In this document: piece by piece, positions 1 through 7,821 of the stretch
How the letters are laid out: each line of letters starts with the position of its first letter
Numbering within the stretch: the stretch's first letter is position 1
Source: Bradyrhizobium lupini
GTDB lineage: Bacteria; Pseudomonadota; Alphaproteobacteria; Rhizobiales; Xanthobacteraceae
Assembly: GCF_040939785.1 (NCBI RefSeq)
Contig: NZ_CP162553.1
Span: 2,666,001-2,730,000, forward strand
Reading direction: 5' to 3'
Length of the DNA stretch: 64,000 nucleotides
Notes under the pieces: generated by a model
What the model saw: only the letters and a program-made list of their open reading frames with translations
Told to the model about the DNA's origin: nothing
The model's database searches: none
Translations under genes and position numbers: made by a program

Positions 1-299
1 CTAGATCCAGCCGCATAACAGTCGCTATCTGCCCTTGACTGTCGTACTATTGAACAACGGATGCTATCGCATCATCATGCAACGCCGCTAGGCATTCTAT
101 GGATTTCCATGAGCAATCAAACGATTTATCGCAATGGCGCGCGCTTGGCCTAGGGCCACCCGCGATACCGAAGGCGCTAGACTTCACGAGGTCTTGTCGG
201 CCGCGACCGAACGCCGAGGTTCGGAGTTCATGGAGGAGGTCGTCGACGGCGCTCTTTGAAGAAAGCGTGACATCAACGCCACGCTCTCGCATTGATGTC
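1..299. other. no gene recognised at window edge
   Basis: I see no convincing coding region here. The plus-strand reading frames in this stretch lie antisense to the secreted-protein gene that follows and look like shadows. Confidence 0.4.
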
Positions 300-821
300 T
301 CAAGGCGCGGGACAGTTCTTCTCAGCCACGCATCTAACGCACTGGATCGCCCAAGACTTGATGTTCTCGGCCGCAGGCTGCCGAATGATCACTCCGCGAA
401 TTCGAATGTTCTGCCACGCACGTCCTTCACCTGGTCCCTTGCCATCGCAGCTGATCGGCACAGTTACGGTTCGATTGTCCGCGGAGATCGACGGCTGACC
501 ATACCTGCCGTTATTCTGGCTGATATTATCTACGCTGATCGCATCGATCGAACGATTTTGAATGATCGTCCCGGGAGGGGCCATGTAAGTCACCGCGCCG
601 CTCCTGTCGTTGCGACGAATACGCGGCGGGAAGCCAACGACATCCCCCGCCGGGCAGGTTATCTCTCCCTCTTGCGTGAACTGTTGCGGGCTTTCATACG
701 CGGCTTGTAGGTTTGTCATGCATTGGTCGATCTCGTCGGCCCAGACAACATCGGTCGAATAGGCCACGGTAAGCAACAATGCACCAATCGTTCTAGCGTG
801 GCGCGCCAATGACGTCGGCAT
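300..821 (-). CDS. secreted hypothetical protein
   Basis: This gene encodes 173 residues with an N-terminal signal peptide (MPTSLARHARTIGALLLTVA, predicted cleavage near VWADE). The mature part has six or seven cysteines, including a C-terminal CVAEKNC, so it is probably a small disulfide-bonded periplasmic protein. I chose the ATG at 821 because it starts directly at the signal peptide and lies just after the upstream gene ends. The ATG at 857 would overlap that gene by 22 bases and add a charged leader. It appears to be the second gene of a two-gene unit with the membrane protein at 836-1411. I do not recognise the family. Confidence 0.6.
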   Translation of the reverse strand: MPTSLARHARTIGALLLTVAYSTDVVWADEIDQCMTNLQAAYESPQQFTQEGEITCPAGDVVGFPPRIRRNDRSGAVTYMAPPGTIIQNRSIDAISVDNISQNNGRYGQPSISADNRTVTVPISCDGKGPGEGRAWQNIRIRGVIIRQPAAENIKSWAIQCVRCVAEKNCPAP

Positions 822-835
822 CTTGGTTACCCTCT

Positions 836-1411
836 TCACTTGCCTGCCTGCAGGCACTGGCGTGATTGAACGGTCACTTCAGCGACCGACAACTTTTCCT
901 TATCGATCGCGTTCAGACACGCGTTGACGCGTGCCACGTCAACCTGAGGTCCTTGTCCGACGGGAGAGGCGGAAGGCGTGTCCGATCGTGGCACCGGCTG
1001 GACCACCGGGGGTGTTTGAGTCGGCTTCTCCAATTTGGCGACGGCCACCGATTGACCGAACGTGACTAGCTCTGCGAACGAACCTGGCCAGCGGAAGAAG
1101 AAGCAGCTGATGCACAAGCCCAAGACAACGCAGATGCTCAGCGTATAAGCCCAAACAATCACGAAAACCGGCAAACGGAGGATGGCAAACCCTTGGCGAT
1201 CACGCCCCAATATTCCCGCGATTGCAGATACGATCAGGAACAGGATGAGCAATATCAGTATGACGATTGCTCCAAGCGCAGCGACGCTCCAACTGATACG
1301 GAAGGACTCGATGATGGCCAGCACCGCAACAATGGCGATCGCCGGCCACACGATACGGGTGGCCGGGTACTCTCGATTTGCCTCCCGCAGGAGCTCAAGA
1401 GGCGAAACCAT
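836..1411 (-). CDS. membrane protein with four predicted helices
   Basis: This 191-residue protein has hydrophobic segments at about residues 20-36, 42-69, 79-105 and possibly 105-115. A proline-rich linker (PTQTPPVVQP) and a soluble C-terminal tail of about 60 residues follow. A strong ribosome binding site (GAGGAG, six bases before the ATG at 1411) fixes the start. The gene lies 14 bases upstream of the secreted-protein gene, so the two probably form one envelope-associated unit. The family is not recognised. The C-terminal motif VNACLNAIDKEKL is a short helix that could be a separate small domain. Confidence 0.6.
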   Translation of the reverse strand: MVSPLELLREANREYPATRIVWPAIAIVAVLAIIESFRISWSVAALGAIVILILLILFLIVSAIAGILGRDRQGFAILRLPVFVIVWAYTLSICVVLGLCISCFFFRWPGSFAELVTFGQSVAVAKLEKPTQTPPVVQPVPRSDTPSASPVGQGPQVDVARVNACLNAIDKEKLSVAEVTVQSRQCLQAGK

Positions 1412-1896
1412 GAAAACTCCTCAGTCAAAAAGCTACAGTGAATGATTCTTGGCAAAGACCTTACCGCTCGCCTTTCGCCACACGCCACACGTGGAAGACA
1501 CGCGCCCTTTAGAGCACGGTCGCAAGCGGCTACCTTGCTTACCGCGCAACCGCTTGAAATCGCTCGACCAAATAACTTTCACTCTACAATCTAGGGCTGT
1601 ACGCCGTTTGTCAAGATGAGCTACGGGTCTAGTCGACACGCAATGAGCCGATCTTCAATCCTGACGAGGTCCATGACCCAAACCAACCGCCGGTCATCGT
1701 GGATTGGCTGTAGGAATGCGACGAAAGGTCGACCGGCGCTGCCAACGGCCTTATCCGTCTGGCAGCGCACGTCTGCCGAGGGGGCAAATGGGCATGGATC
1801 TCGAAGGCAGGGCTTCACCGAAGCATTTCGACGCTTGCGATCCAGAACTCTCCGGAAGTATGAGACCACCTCGCCTTCGCCCCTGAAAGAACGTCG
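1412..1896. other. intergenic, nothing recognised
   Basis: This gap separates the divergent membrane-protein gene and the 635-residue gene. Short overlapping frames exist on both strands. None has a signal, motif or ribosome binding site I can support. The promoters of both flanking genes must lie here. Confidence 0.35.
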
Positions 1897-3804
1897 ATGA
1901 CTGATTTTAATTTCACGCTGGATACGTTCCTTGACCGCCGCGAGATGCGATCGCTGATCATCAACGATACGCGGCTTCAACCAGATCATTTCAAGTTTGA
2001 GAAGACGCAGGCGAACGCGCTCATTGAGCGATTTCGCGTCAGCGCCCCCGAATTCTGCCGGACATACGACACATTCATCGCAATCTTCGATGATTTGCGA
2101 AATGCGCTGGCATCCTACCGCCTATCCGCTAAGCACTCCGAACCAGTACGCCGTTCTGCGGTCCTTTTGTCGCTATTTGACGGCTTCCACATATTCGATC
2201 AACCATTCATTCCGCCAACCGATTCCGATACTATTTCCGAATCCGACCTGATGAACCTTCGCGCGTTCCGGACGGCCGATGGCAACGACTATTCCGGCGA
2301 CGATCTCCTGGAAGGCATTTTTGACACGCTCAAAGTTGCACTAGATTACTGCGCCTTCCTCAAGTCGCAAACTGATCATGGCGATGGCGCGGCCCCGGAC
2401 CTTCGCTTGCTCTTCAGAGTCTTCAATCAGTTCAGGATTTGCAAGAACGACTGGCTAGAGTGCCTCTGCCTTGGCAACGAGGTGGATACCAAGCCGGAAG
2501 CGCTCGCAGACAATGCTATTGAGATTGCACAGCGAATCAGTTTGGCGCGCGAGGGGTCGCTGAGAATGCAGCACATCTCGTTCGGCGGCGCCAAAGGCTT
2601 CGCCGTGGCACAGCATCGTTTCGTCGACGGCCAATTGCGCGTGGGACGAAAAAATCGACGGGACTTTGCCAAATTTCGCGCGAGCATGCACGATCACATT
2701 GCCTATCCGTTCCTAAGAAACATTATTCGGCATCTGAAGGCGGATCATCCCGCTTCGCGCGCGCTCGATGTTTATCTTCTCCTCACCTTCATATCACTCG
2801 GAAACCTCTCCCGCTTCGGCCTCAAGAACGAGAGCAACTCATATTTGTTCGACGCGACGTCATTCGGCGCATTTGTTGCGGCCTTCCTCGACATGGACGA
2901 GAAAGTGGCTAGCGAGCTGTTGGACCGGTTCGTGTTCGTACCGGGCCAGAAGCACGACATATGGTTCACCCCACTCGTATTTTTTGAGACGAGCTACGCG
3001 CTGCTCTCTCCGATGTGCGCTCATGCGAACTTCGAGCGTTACGTCGAGGAACTAGTATCGGGTAACGATGACATAGACATCGGCCGCGATTTCGAGACCT
3101 ACATCGCTGACCTGACGACGCGCGCGATCAAGAAGGCGTTGCTGCCCTTCGCGGTCCGTGGGCCCATGAAGCTAAAGCCGAACGCCTCGACTTTTGAGGA
3201 GGTTGATCTACTGATCCTAGCTGATAAGACAATCTACCTCGCCGAAGTGAAGTACGATGCGTTCTCAGCCGAGCCACTTGCAATTCTGCAGCACGTGGAA
3301 AAGATGGCCGGAGCTTGCAAACAGGCTGCCAGAAAGGCGGACTTCCTTATCGCGAATTGGTCCGCCCTGTCTTCGAGCCTGAACTGGCCGGCTGACATCG
3401 AGAGAGTTGTTCCATTCGCCTTGACAGAAAAGACTTTCCTGAATGGCTTTTCGTTCCGCGGAGTGCCGATCGTTGCCCTGAGAGATTTCGAGGACTTTTT
3501 CAGTGGTGAGATCTTATTCAACTTGAGCCTCGGCAAAGGCGGGATTATTTCCGGCGGCTCCTTTCAGAAGACCTTCGAGAGTCGCCAGTCCGCGGCCTCG
3601 GACCTCGAAACGTATCTGAGCGAGCCTCTGAGACGACGGGAATTCGCAAAGCGCCTCCGGATCCGGGCGATCGACCGCAGACCGACGCAAGAGGTGAGAA
3701 TTTCCTACCGCAGACACGAATTCGAAGTCGTCAACGTGGTTTCGTCCGGGGATCAGGATTCATCTTCACGGGAGGGAAGTGCTTCCGTGTCCACTGGACG
3801 CTAG
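1897..3804 (+). CDS. large hypothetical protein with PD-(D/E)XK-like C-terminal region
   Basis: This gene encodes 635 residues. The N-terminal two thirds are helical and not recognised. At about residues 437-452 the sequence EEVDLLILADKTIYLAEVKY has the D-x(n)-E-x-K layout of the PD-(D/E)XK nuclease fold: a hydrophobic strand carrying D, then E-V-K. This is seen in the sequence; a nuclease role is inference. A basic and serine-rich tail follows. There is no obvious ribosome binding site before the ATG at 1897. The gene sits left of hipBA, a DUF2130 gene and a Rad50-like ATPase, a setting often seen for restriction-like defence proteins. It could instead be a large accessory protein of unknown role. 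Confidence 0.65.
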   Translation: MTDFNFTLDTFLDRREMRSLIINDTRLQPDHFKFEKTQANALIERFRVSAPEFCRTYDTFIAIFDDLRNALASYRLSAKHSEPVRRSAVLLSLFDGFHIFDQPFIPPTDSDTISESDLMNLRAFRTADGNDYSGDDLLEGIFDTLKVALDYCAFLKSQTDHGDGAAPDLRLLFRVFNQFRICKNDWLECLCLGNEVDTKPEALADNAIEIAQRISLAREGSLRMQHISFGGAKGFAVAQHRFVDGQLRVGRKNRRDFAKFRASMHDHIAYPFLRNIIRHLKADHPASRALDVYLLLTFISLGNLSRFGLKNESNSYLFDATSFGAFVAAFLDMDEKVASELLDRFVFVPGQKHDIWFTPLVFFETSYALLSPMCAHANFERYVEELVSGNDDIDIGRDFETYIADLTTRAIKKALLPFAVRGPMKLKPNASTFEEVDLLILADKTIYLAEVKYDAFSAEPLAILQHVEKMAGACKQAARKADFLIANWSALSSSLNWPADIERVVPFALTEKTFLNGFSFRGVPIVALRDFEDFFSGEILFNLSLGKGGIISGGSFQKTFESRQSAASDLETYLSEPLRRREFAKRLRIRAIDRRPTQEVRISYRRHEFEVVNVVSSGDQDSSSREGSASVSTGR

Positions 3805-4053
3805 ATGGCGAGCACGCTGCTGAAACCACAATTCGTTGCGCTGGACTCCTCCCACGTTGCGGATCTTGCGCGTGATCGCGCCTCCATTGACGAGCGACTT
3901 CGGCATCTCGAAGGAATTCCGGAGCGCGTTTGATACGACGGGTATCCGAGATCAAAATAGTTGACATGCTGCGCGGGCGCGCTCGCTTGCCTGAGGACAT
4001 TCGGCATCGCCTTCGGGCTATGCACCTGCGATTTTCGTTCGTTTCCCGCCCGC

Positions 4054-5397
4054 TTAGCGTGGACGGGTGGTCGGCAGCTCTTCGACGTCGTCGGTTGCGA
4101 TCGTCGGATCCTCCAAATTGTAACCGAACCCTTCGTAAATGAACGCGCTGCGGATCAGTTCGCAATCCCGCTCGCTGACGCCAACTTGCCGGCAGACTCG
4201 ATACCAGGCCTCATCGATGGTAGCTCTCATGCCGTCAACGATTGCCGTGGCGTCTTCTCTGGACAAGAGAAAACGTTCGCACTGCGACAGCAAGTTGACC
4301 CGGTTCGCGTATCGTCCCCAGTCGCCGAATGCCATCGCCAGGTCCCGGCGCTCCAATGCAATCATCGGGTTCGGTGTGAGGTCGTATGCCGGCGACAGCG
4401 ACCACGCCTGGTCCTTTGCCAAGATGGCATGGTTACGTGGATGATCGTCGGTATTCGAGATGAGGGTGTTAAAGCACACACGCCGAAACAGCTCTGGCAG
4501 ATCCTTCGACTGACTTCCGGATGCGGCTCGCCGTATTTCATCAGCCAACAGAAGATATGACCATTTTTGACGCTTATCGGCAGTGTCGGGCGTGTCATCC
4601 GCATCGAGCAGCGTCAAGGCGCTCACCATCCTGCTGCGGTGGTAACCCTTCTCGGCCTTATTCCGATCGAACCGCTTGATCAGGACGACATCCTTGTCGC
4701 CGATCGTGGTCATCCGGCTCTCCGCGCACGAGATCCCGCACTCACGAGCAAGGGTCAGCATGGCGTGCTCGACCCGCGGGTTGTTCCATCGATCGTCGCG
4801 ATGGGGAAATTTCGCGAGCCAAAGCGCATCCTCGTCCTCGACGGTAGCCTTCGGCCGCGCGCCCCCCATCGAGGTGCCCGCACGCATCAACGCCTCGGCC
4901 TGTTCAGCGTCAGCACCTGCTGGTACTCGTGCTGCTGGATCCTTTTCAGCGGCGACGATCTGGTCGGCCACTTCGATCAAACGCGCCAAGTCCAGCGTCT
5001 TGTTGAACGTACGAACAGGTGCCGGCGGTTGCACGTTAAGACCAAAGCCCAAGGCGCCGGCGCGATCGTCGGGTGAGTTGAGCAGATATTGAATTTCGCT
5101 CGGCGACGGATTGCCCAGACGAGTTTCGATCAGCTTGCGTCCCCAGGCGTCCGGAGAGCTGTCCCGCAACGCGCCAAAATTGCCCCGCAGCTTCGTTGTC
5201 CGGAACGGAGGGACTTGAATCTTGAGCTCGACCGGATCGAACTCGACGCGATCCTTTCGCTCGAGGTAGCTGCGGCCATAGACGAATTGTCCAACGGCGG
5301 CCCCTTGGCGTGTCGTGTCGAGTTGATACCGCCCCGCCGTAACCGGTTCTGTCTGGCCTGGCAGCGTGATGTAGACGAAACACTCCTCAGAAGGCAT
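4054..5397 (-). CDS. hipA: HipA-family serine/threonine kinase toxin
   Basis: This 447-residue protein belongs to the HipA family of type II toxin-antitoxin kinases. Known members phosphorylate translation factors such as glutamyl-tRNA synthetase. Visible hallmarks are TSMGGARPKA (nucleotide-binding Gly-rich loop), NTDDHPRNHA (catalytic-loop region) and SPAYDLTPNP. I chose the ATG at 5397 because GGGGAGG lies about eight bases upstream. An ATG at 5436 would run deep into hipB. The gene overlaps the end of hipB by 11 bases, as usual for translationally coupled hipBA operons. The C-terminal tail is acidic and probably disordered. The host target cannot be read from the sequence. Confidence 0.92.
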   Translation of the reverse strand: MPSEECFVYITLPGQTEPVTAGRYQLDTTRQGAAVGQFVYGRSYLERKDRVEFDPVELKIQVPPFRTTKLRGNFGALRDSSPDAWGRKLIETRLGNPSPSEIQYLLNSPDDRAGALGFGLNVQPPAPVRTFNKTLDLARLIEVADQIVAAEKDPAARVPAGADAEQAEALMRAGTSMGGARPKATVEDEDALWLAKFPHRDDRWNNPRVEHAMLTLARECGISCAESRMTTIGDKDVVLIKRFDRNKAEKGYHRSRMVSALTLLDADDTPDTADKRQKWSYLLLADEIRRAASGSQSKDLPELFRRVCFNTLISNTDDHPRNHAILAKDQAWSLSPAYDLTPNPMIALERRDLAMAFGDWGRYANRVNLLSQCERFLLSREDATAIVDGMRATIDEAWYRVCRQVGVSERDCELIRSAFIYEGFGYNLEDPTIATDDVEELPTTRPR

Positions 5398-5728
5398 TGC
5401 TTGGTCCTCCCCCCTGTCGCGCACGCTCGCGCTCATCGAGGCCGCTTAGCGCGAGCCCCTCCTCATCGTTCTTCGGGTTGGCAACGTCGGCAAGCGACGG
5501 GAGCAGATTCATTGCCCACAGCATGCCGACATACACGCCGGCACTGGTGCTCAATTTCCCGTTCTCAGCGTCAGCGATGACGTGACGATCTACGCCCAGC
5601 TTAGCTGCCAGCTCTGCATGGCTCAGGTTGCGGCGCAGGCGCGCGGTCCGGAGATTGTTGCCCAAGCGCTTGATCGCCTCCTGAACGGCTGAGGGTGGCG
5701 CGCTGATTAATTGGCTACGAGGAGGCAT
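5387..5728 (-). CDS. hipB: HipB-like antitoxin, XRE helix-turn-helix repressor
   Basis: This 113-residue protein has an XRE-type helix-turn-helix at about residues 22-75 (GNNLRTARLRRNLSHAELAA followed by VDRHVIADAENGK). It lies directly upstream of and overlaps hipA. By family knowledge it neutralises HipA and represses the operon. The C-terminal 30 residues are charged and likely flexible. The start codon at 5728 is directly preceded by the first of four operator-like repeats, so HipB or HipBA binding there would cover the leader and block expression. Confidence 0.9.
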   Translation of the reverse strand: MPPRSQLISAPPSAVQEAIKRLGNNLRTARLRRNLSHAELAAKLGVDRHVIADAENGKLSTSAGVYVGMLWAMNLLPSLADVANPKNDEEGLALSGLDERERARQGGGPSNAF

Positions 5729-5863
5729 GGCGTCTTAAGGCTCCCTTAAAAGGCTTCTTGGCGCCTTATGGCTCCTGGAGAATATAGCCACTCCTCCTCT
5801 GCGATGTCAATCGCTTGGCGCCTTAAGCAGCCGCAAATGCCTATATTGGCGCCTGAAGACGCC
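5729..5863. promoter_or_regulatory. four operator-like repeats upstream of hipBA
   Basis: Four related copies are visible: GGCGTCTTAAGGCTCC at 5729-5744, GGCGCCTTATGGCTCC at 5760-5775, GGCGCCTTAAGC at 5817-5828 and GGCGCCTGAAGACGCC at 5848-5863. Copies 1-2 and copies 3-4 are each 31 bases apart (start to start), about three helical turns, so two pairs of sites face the same side of the DNA. The first copy touches the hipB start codon. Autoregulatory binding by HipB is inferred from family behaviour. Confidence 0.7.
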
Positions 5864-5865
5864 AC

Positions 5866-6216
5866 TAGAATTCTCAGAAAGGTTTAAATTCGAACGGCTA
5901 ACCGAGTGCAACCTTGCGCCTCAACATGGCTCGCGGATCTGGGGCCCGATCCTGATAGCCATCAGATTAAGAAACCAATTGACGACCGCCTCATGAGTAC
6001 ATAACAGGAACATCTAACATTGCCCCCCTTTCGACCTCGCTCAATGTGGCAAAGCCAGTCTCCGCCAAAGCGCCGGCGATTTCTGCCCAACTCGAAAGTG
6101 CGGATTGCGTGGAAAACCTCTGCGATCGGCGAACAGCATGTGGACATCGCCGCCTCAGACGCCCCAACCGCGCTTGGATGATGTTCAATCCGCACCGATC
6201 CGAATGAGGAAAGTTC
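5866..6216. other. intergenic between hipBA and DUF2130 gene
   Basis: No coding region is supported here. The stretch is divergent between hipB and the DUF2130 gene and must hold the promoter of the latter. Just before position 6217 there is a clear ribosome binding site (GAGGAAAG). Confidence 0.4.
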
Positions 6217-7530
6217 ATGAGCTTTAAAGCAGCGGCAGCCGGAGCTTCAACTGAACCGACCCTGCAATGTCCCAATTGCAATCACGAGATCCGTTTGACG
6301 GAATCGTTGGCTGCTCCGCTGCTTGCTGAGACGCGTCGACGCTTTCAGGAACAGCTGGCGAGCAAGGACGCCGAGTTGGCTCGCAAACTCGAGGTGCTGC
6401 GGCTCGAACGCGAGCAACTTTCGAAGGACCGCGAGCAAGTCGAAGACCAGGTCAAACAGCGATTGGCGGCAGAGAGGGCCCAACTTGCCGCTAGCGAGGG
6501 AAAGAAGGCGCGCGAGGCGGCTGCTGCTGAGCTAGAGGCAAAAGAATCGGAGACTGCAGAGCTGCGGGCCAACTTGGCCAACAATAACCTCAAGCTCGCC
6601 GAGGCGCAGAAGCAACAAGCCGAAATGATGCGACAGCAACGAGCGCTCGAGGACGAAAAGCGCGAGCTCGACTTAACCATAGAAAAGCGCGTGCAGGCAT
6701 CCATCGGGGAAATCCAGGCTAAGGCAAAGCAGGATGCCGACGAAGCTGCGCGCTTGCGCGTTGCGGAAAAGGACCAAACGATCGAGTCTATGGCCCGCAC
6801 GATCGAGGAGTTGAAGCGCAAGGCAGAGCAAGGTTCGCAACAGTCGCAAGGTGAGGTTCTCGAACTTGAACTCGAGGAATTGCTTCGAGGAAGGTTTCCG
6901 ACCGATCTGATCGAACCGGTCGGCAAGGGTGAGCTCGGTGCCGACGTGATACAGCAGGTGAACGGCTCGATCAGTCAGCCCGCCGGCATCATCCTCTGGG
7001 AGTCGAAACGGACAAAGGCCTGGAGCGACGGCTGGCTTGCAAAACTTCGCGATGATCAACGCCGCTGTGGCGCCGATGTGGCGCTCATCGTCTCACAGAC
7101 CCTGCCGAAACATGTGGAACATTTCGATCTCATCGACGGCATCTGGGTTGCTCATCCGCGATGTGCGCTCCCGGTTGCAGTGGCTCTCCGCCAGGGACTG
7201 ATCGACGTCAACAGTTCGCGCATGGTTCAACAGGGACAGCAGACCAAGATGGAGCAGGTCTACCAGTACCTGACCGGCACGAAATTCCGCCAGCGGGTAG
7301 ATGCCGTGGTCGAGAAGTTTAACGATATGCGCGAGGATTTGGACAAGGAGCGCAAATTCTTGGGGAGGCAGTGGGCCAAGCGCGAAACGCAAATATTGGC
7401 TGTGATCGAGTCGACCGTCGGCATGGTGGGTGACCTGCAAGCGATCGCCGGCAAGGCGATGCCGGAGATTCCGAGTCTAGAGGTCCCAATGCTGGAAGCC
7501 GTAGGCGACCCTGACCGGAAAATAGGATAA
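6217..7530 (+). CDS. DUF2130 domain coiled-coil protein
   Basis: This 437-residue protein matches the DUF2130 family in length and layout. An N-terminal zinc-ribbon-like CPNCNHEI comes first, then a long charged coiled coil at about residues 40-215. A C-terminal globular domain starts near ELEELLRGRFPTDLIEPV. Within it, GADVIQQV and ILWESKRTK give the D...E-x-K pattern that links this family to the PD-(D/E)XK nuclease fold, and WSDGWLAKLRDDQR is a conserved block. Function is unknown in the family; a DNA-processing or genome-conflict role is often proposed. The start is supported by GAGGAAAG upstream of the ATG. Confidence 0.88.
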   Translation: MSFKAAAAGASTEPTLQCPNCNHEIRLTESLAAPLLAETRRRFQEQLASKDAELARKLEVLRLEREQLSKDREQVEDQVKQRLAAERAQLAASEGKKAREAAAAELEAKESETAELRANLANNNLKLAEAQKQQAEMMRQQRALEDEKRELDLTIEKRVQASIGEIQAKAKQDADEAARLRVAEKDQTIESMARTIEELKRKAEQGSQQSQGEVLELELEELLRGRFPTDLIEPVGKGELGADVIQQVNGSISQPAGIILWESKRTKAWSDGWLAKLRDDQRRCGADVALIVSQTLPKHVEHFDLIDGIWVAHPRCALPVAVALRQGLIDVNSSRMVQQGQQTKMEQVYQYLTGTKFRQRVDAVVEKFNDMREDLDKERKFLGRQWAKRETQILAVIESTVGMVGDLQAIAGKAMPEIPSLEVPMLEAVGDPDRKIG

Positions 7531-7821
7531 TCGCATATCGATCCTCGCCATCACGCGTGGTCGATAGCAATTGTCTGCAGGTATTGCTGGCTTTGAGCCC
7601 CGGCGAGGCACACGACGTCCGACTTGCCGGAAAATTGCCATCTCGTCTGAATTCAGGTCGAATGCTCCTTGCCAGCTGCGGCTAGTCGATTGGATCAGAG
7701 AGCTTGCCTTGAAAAGGGCACCTAGGCCAACATCCCGCGAAAAGCAATCGCAGCGATCCAATCTGCTTCAGCCTTTATCTCTACCGGACCTGCAACTGGG
7801 TTGAGCGGTTCTTCAACAGGA

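Noticed and set aside
4567..5580. Plus-strand frames antisense to hipA and hipB
   Set aside because: These are long because of GC-rich codon bias on the opposite strand. No domain or ribosome binding site was seen.
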